From a virus, in IMG/VR virus record IMGVR_UViG_3300030090_005761, positions 1-42,343 of that record: a DNA stretch of 42,343 bases; one strand, written 5' to 3'. The notes below the pieces were generated by a model, which ran no database searches, was not told where the DNA came from, and saw only the letters and a list, made by a program, of their open reading frames with translations. Shown here in pieces: positions 39,535-42,343 of the stretch. The position numbers and the translations under genes are program-made. Each line of letters opens with the position of its first letter. The stretch's first letter is position 1.

Positions 39535-39623
39535 TCGGTGTCCCCCCTGGCGGTGTCGAGGAGGCAGAGGATTAAGATGATGATGCCTATGGCGGCGATG
39601 TGACTGCCTTCGTCGTTGTGCAT
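39531..39623 (-). CDS. Micro-membrane protein 1 (30 aa)
   Basis: MHNDEGSHIAAIGIIILILC plus a short polar tail: a single span. Its ATG overlaps the stop of the 302-301-aa range upstream gene (39623). First of the four-gene string. Confidence 0.55.
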   Translation of the reverse strand: MHNDEGSHIAAIGIIILILCLLDTARGDTE

Positions 39624-40528
39624 TAGGCGTCCTCCTCCTCGTATTGTCCGCGGCACTGAGCTATGGAGCTTTCGATCCGGCTGACGTTGGCGTCGTGTGT
39701 TTCCTCGGCGGTAGTCCACGGATTGGTGAGGTCTGCTACTGAGTTGGTCCATTCCTCATCGTCAAAGTTGTCGGATGAAACAACCGTATCGTCTGCCGGG
39801 AAGTCGTCGTTCTCCCAGTCTGTGGCTTTCTCTGTGGCTTCGAGGATAGTGACGTTGGGCGCGGCTTCCTGGACGATGAGTTCAGCACCCCACTCGGTGA
39901 AGGCTCGCACTTGAATTTCGAAGTAGCTACCAGCAACCCACTTGTCGATGTAGCCGGTGACGTTGTAGGTCTTCTGTATCTTGTCGCCGTGCCGGTAAGG
40001 GGCTGTAGTGATCTTAGCCAGTTGCTCTGCGTTGTCGGCTTGGTCTATGACTTCGATGATGTGGTCTTCGTTGCGCGGTGGGTTCTTCGTGAAGATTCCG
40101 AACTGTCCACTCTTCGGGTCTTTGGCGATGATGCAACGCTCGGCGAAGCCTTTGGTGAGGAGGTAGTGCGCGTGCTTGCGGGCAATGTTGAGACTGGAGC
40201 GGATGTGCAGGCCCAGCTTCACCCATTTGGCGCGTTGCTCTTCGGTGATAGGAGCACTGTCGGGTTCGAGGATGCCACGTTTGATGAAGGACTTCTTGTC
40301 TGCCCAGAAGATTTCCCATGCGTGCTTGCGTGCCTCGCCGGACAGTTTCTTGGCAGTGCCACTGAGCTTGCGTAAGACTTTAAGAGCCTGTGACTTGTAG
40401 TCCTTGCGGATGTCCTCCTCGGTTGCCCGGGCCTCGTCGCGGTAGTGCTTGTCTGCGCGGCGGTCGTCGCAGGTGCCATCGAAGGCGTCGGCAAAGCTCT
40501 TGATGCGATTAATGCTTATATTCTGCAT
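39623..40528 (-). CDS. Unknown protein, possible early DNA-metabolism factor
   Basis: 301 aa from ATG 40528, preceded by AGGATGAG; the ATG at 40537 is less likely. N-terminal half helical and basic (KVLRKLSGTAKKLSGEARKH), middle part with KWVAGSYFEIQVRAF strands, C-terminal 70 residues very acidic. Similar layouts occur in phage-encoded unknown proteins in early regions. No catalytic motif identified. Confidence 0.6.
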   Translation of the reverse strand: MQNISINRIKSFADAFDGTCDDRRADKHYRDEARATEEDIRKDYKSQALKVLRKLSGTAKKLSGEARKHAWEIFWADKKSFIKRGILEPDSAPITEEQRAKWVKLGLHIRSSLNIARKHAHYLLTKGFAERCIIAKDPKSGQFGIFTKNPPRNEDHIIEVIDQADNAEQLAKITTAPYRHGDKIQKTYNVTGYIDKWVAGSYFEIQVRAFTEWGAELIVQEAAPNVTILEATEKATDWENDDFPADDTVVSSDNFDDEEWTNSVADLTNPWTTAEETHDANVSRIESSIAQCRGQYEEEDA

Positions 40529-40561
40529 GGCTCTCATCCTGTGAATGAGGGTTTATGTGTG

Positions 40562-40591
40562 GCGAGAGGGTAGTTGACGCTACCCCCTCGC
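40562..40591 (-). promoter_or_regulatory. Strong intercistronic hairpin (12 pairs)
   Basis: Minus strand GCGAGGGGGTAG, loop CGTCAA, CTACCCTCTCGC, with one G-U pair that exists only in minus-strand RNA. No T-run. It lies between NADAR and the 301-aa gene and could stabilise or attenuate the mRNA. Confidence 0.6.
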
Positions 40592-40611
40592 TTCTTTGTT
40601 TATCCCCACGC

Positions 40612-41076
40612 CTACTTGTGAGTTGGATCGAAGCTGTATTTGTGCGTGATGCCAAGATGTTCGCAACGGACGGCTGTAAGTAGATTGCCAAGCCAGTTTT
40701 GCCAGTTTGCGCCGTGGCATTTTTCTGTGTTGCATGTGCATACACCCCAGAAGTTATCGTGCCACGTATTCTCTTCGATGAGCTTCTCTTCTCCTTCGTC
40801 TGATACAGCAAGGAGGCGATCTCGCAGGACGGGATTGGCAAACTTCAACTGGAGGGCTTTATACATCACGTAGATGCGCTTGTCGTTCCAGTTGGGTATG
40901 CACTTGACGCGTCTGCCCATGCGTTTGGCTTGCCCCGGAGTGCAATGCTTGAATGATTCACGGTCGTTTATGTCTGAGCATTTAGCCGCTTGGTAGGCAT
41001 TCTCCACTGTGGGATAATCCTTGACGGTGGCTGGATAGAAGTTGCTCAGGAAGTCGTATTGTCCTCTGAAGTGCAT
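40612..41076 (-). CDS. NADAR domain protein (YbiA-like)
   Basis: 154 aa, nearly all NADAR: FLSNFYP (9-15), YPTVENAYQAAKC with E25, MYKALQLKF (71-79), LIEENTWHDNFWG (99-111), NWLGNLL near 127. NADAR enzymes remove ADP-ribose or related N-glycosides; some reverse ADP-ribosylation of guanine in DNA and act as antitoxins to DarT-type toxins. In a phage this suggests anti-defence. GGAGGATGAGAC precedes the ATG. More AT-rich than its neighbours. Confidence 0.85.
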   Translation of the reverse strand: MHFRGQYDFLSNFYPATVKDYPTVENAYQAAKCSDINDRESFKHCTPGQAKRMGRRVKCIPNWNDKRIYVMYKALQLKFANPVLRDRLLAVSDEGEEKLIEENTWHDNFWGVCTCNTEKCHGANWQNWLGNLLTAVRCEHLGITHKYSFDPTHK

Positions 41077-41087
41077 GTCTCATCCTC

Positions 41088-41342
41088 CTATAACAGGCCA
41101 AGGAAAGCACCGACGCGGATGGTTTCGGGGTGATCCTCGCCAAAGCGCTTGACGTATAGTTCGTAGTGCTGCTCTTCCACGGTTGGGGCGTTGCAGTAGT
41201 CCTCGCATTCTTGGCATATGCTATCGTTCTTCGCCGGGGCGTCGCCGCACATCGGGCAGAGCTGTTTGATGCGCTGACGCAGTGTGATGAGGTCGTCCTC
41301 CAACTGGTTGATGGAGAGCATGATGCGTGTCCGTGCGTTCAT
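41088..41342 (-). CDS. Small zinc-ribbon protein
   Basis: 84 aa from ATG 41342 (GGAGGATACACC upstream). N-terminal helix, then CPMCG (C29/C32) and CQEC (C43/C46), a four-Cys zinc site. A short polar tail follows. Likely nucleic-acid or protein binding; no family assigned. Confidence 0.65.
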   Translation of the reverse strand: MNARTRIMLSINQLEDDLITLRQRIKQLCPMCGDAPAKNDSICQECEDYCNAPTVEEQHYELYVKRFGEDHPETIRVGAFLGLL

Positions 41343-41500
41343 GGTGTATCCTCCAGTAACAACACAAGGTTGAGAGATGCTATGTCCCAAGCGAGAAAGT
41401 CTGCGCCGTATGATGCCTCGCCGAAGAAGTCGTGGTCAATCTGCTCCGCTCGCCGACGCTCTGCGTAATCGGACAGTGCTTCAAGTGCCTTAACTGGCAT
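41339..41500 (-). CDS. Unknown small protein
   Basis: 53 aa from ATG 41500 with AAAGGAGGATACACC ahead, which rules out the longer frame from 41530. Acidic and helical (EALSDYAERRRAEQIDHDFF). Overlaps the zinc-ribbon gene start as ATGA. Confidence 0.6.
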   Translation of the reverse strand: MPVKALEALSDYAERRRAEQIDHDFFGEASYGADFLAWDIASLNLVLLLEDTP

Positions 41501-41529
41501 GGTGTATCCTCCTTTGGTGTGTATCCCCA

Positions 41530-41829
41530 CTACTGTGTGACCAACTCAACTAACTCCTCAATCGTGCGATAACCGTTTGCCACCAAGGCAAGCACCTCAG
41601 CGTGGCACCGCTGCGGTCGGCAATGGCACAAGAGCCTCTCGCCACGCAAGTCCTCAATCCGATTCATCAAGTCCTCGTTAGTGGCCAAGTAGCGCACGTA
41701 GGTCTTGATAACCTCGGAGCGGCTCCCATCTCGCCCGATGATAAATGGGTTGCCCCAAGGCGTATGCCTATCAACACGCACACCGCGCTCACCCACGCGA
41801 CCCACGTAGTTGCTGATCCTCGCGTCCAT
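41530..41829 (-). CDS. DUF4326 family protein
   Basis: 99 aa. RVDRHTPWGNPFIIG (18-32), SEVIKTYVRYL, LRGERLLCHCRPQRCHAEVL (61-80; C68, C70, C75, H76), the hallmark of DUF4326. Widespread in phages; activity unknown. It is the first gene of the early leftward operon, with GAGGAGGATAC before the ATG. Confidence 0.85.
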   Translation of the reverse strand: MDARISNYVGRVGERGVRVDRHTPWGNPFIIGRDGSRSEVIKTYVRYLATNEDLMNRIEDLRGERLLCHCRPQRCHAEVLALVANGYRTIEELVELVTQ

Positions 41830-41882
41830 CGTATCCTCCTCGAAACGTCTTTTTATAATTGATGCAGTTAAAGAGGCTCTCT

Positions 41883-41927
41883 CTCTAACTCCTTAGAGGG
41901 ACAACTCGACCGGGCGCGATCTGTCAA
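41883..41927 (-). promoter_or_regulatory. Candidate early leftward promoter and operator
   Basis: Minus strand TTGACA (41927-41922) lies 95 bp before the DUF4326 ATG; the -10 at 17 bp is poor (TTGTCC). A perfect CTCTAA-CTCC-TTAGAG inverted repeat (41883-41898) and an A+T tract (AATTATAAAAAG, about 41850-41861) lie downstream. Either an activator-dependent promoter or a start nearer the A+T tract is possible. Confidence 0.4.
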
Positions 41928-41937
41928 GCGGAAGCAT

Positions 41938-42343
41938 GGTGGGGGTTGTTCAGAAACACACCGCTTTATTATCTGATAGGTCTGTGTTTGTGAAGAACGA
42001 TGGGACGGGTCGGGTCCGCTTTACTGATCGGCGGGGCTGGTCGCTACCGTCGGCTGAGAACGCAATGACAGCGGCCAGCGGTGGGCAGGCCGAAATCGGA
42101 CTGCAGGGGGATGGGAACCGGCGAGTTATATTTCCCGCGACTAGAGAGAGAGATAGGACGACGCCGGGCGTTGCTGTCTGAACGCCCAAGGAGTCCGTGA
42201 TGCTCGGAAGGTTGGTAGAAGGCGTAGCACGGAGGCGAAGGCCGCAGGAGTGAACAGACGTAGCGACGCACAGCGCCACGGCTATTGCACGTGACCCCGT
42301 AGAAGGTGAGGTCGTGGCGCGGTCGCCGTCTGTGAACGTGGAC
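41938..42343. other. Right part of the gene-poor junction region
   Basis: No gene with a ribosome binding site; open frames on both strands have no protein-like composition. Contains a perfect hairpin GGGCGTT/AACGCCC (about 42167-42187) and a GAGA repeat (about 42142-42151). The final 100 bases repeat positions 1-100. With 1-445 it forms one continuous region on the circle. Confidence 0.5.

Noticed and set aside
41936-42279. Open frames on both strands at the right end
   Set aside because: Neither has a ribosome binding site or a protein-like composition; they run through the terminal repeat.

Overview
The window looks like the complete genome of a temperate, tailed double-stranded DNA phage, probably a podovirus, assembled as a circle. 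The first 100 bases return as the last 100 with one mismatch, so about 42.2 kb is unique. No host marker is present. Strong AGGAGGAT-type ribosome binding sites, TTGACA promoters and a captured tRNA-Glu(CTC) 3' end point to an ordinary bacterial host, which I cannot name. Function calls come from reading protein motifs by eye, with no database search.

Layout. (1) 1-3150, leftward: a terminase-small-subunit-like gene, two small unknown genes and a CI-like HTH regulator with its own good promoter, bounded by a divergent control region (2874-3152). (2) 3153-29838, rightward late module: Hjc-like resolvase, DUF5675 protein, a large terminase split into ATPase and nuclease genes, a tRNA-guanine-transglycosylase (DpdA-like) gene, portal with a zinc ribbon, scaffold, major capsid, head-tail adaptor, tail proteins, a fibre with an auto-processing C-terminus, small membrane proteins, then three large proteins that are probably carried in the virion; one has 21 copies of a 10-residue repeat. 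(3) 29841-31505: attP, with tRNA-Glu 3' half, terminator and paired arm-type repeats, plus a tyrosine integrase. (4) 31507-41829, leftward early/lysogeny module of about 30 small, mostly overlapping genes: xis-like HTH, Sak4-like RecA-fold ATPase, RHH protein, DUF932-like protein, SSB, winged-helix protein, four tandem micro-membrane proteins, NADAR and DUF4326. It also contains a tRNA-like RNA with an abnormal anticodon arm followed by strong hairpins. (5) 41830-42343 plus 1-445, across the circular junction: about 850 bp without a convincing gene.

How it fits together. The HTH regulator and integrase/xis support lysogeny at a host tRNA-Glu gene. Sak4-like ATPase, SSB and Hjc-like resolvase form a recombination/replication set. 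The late operon builds and fills a capsid with a T7/P22-style short tail. NADAR and the TGT-like enzyme suggest handling of modified guanine in nucleic acids, which may serve anti-defence. No endolysin was recognised.

The strongest candidates for something undescribed are the tRNA-like RNA with its trailing hairpins (38791-39153), the run of four overlapping micro-membrane genes (39168-39623), the decapeptide-repeat virion protein (21951-25202) and the NADAR/DUF4326 early cluster.
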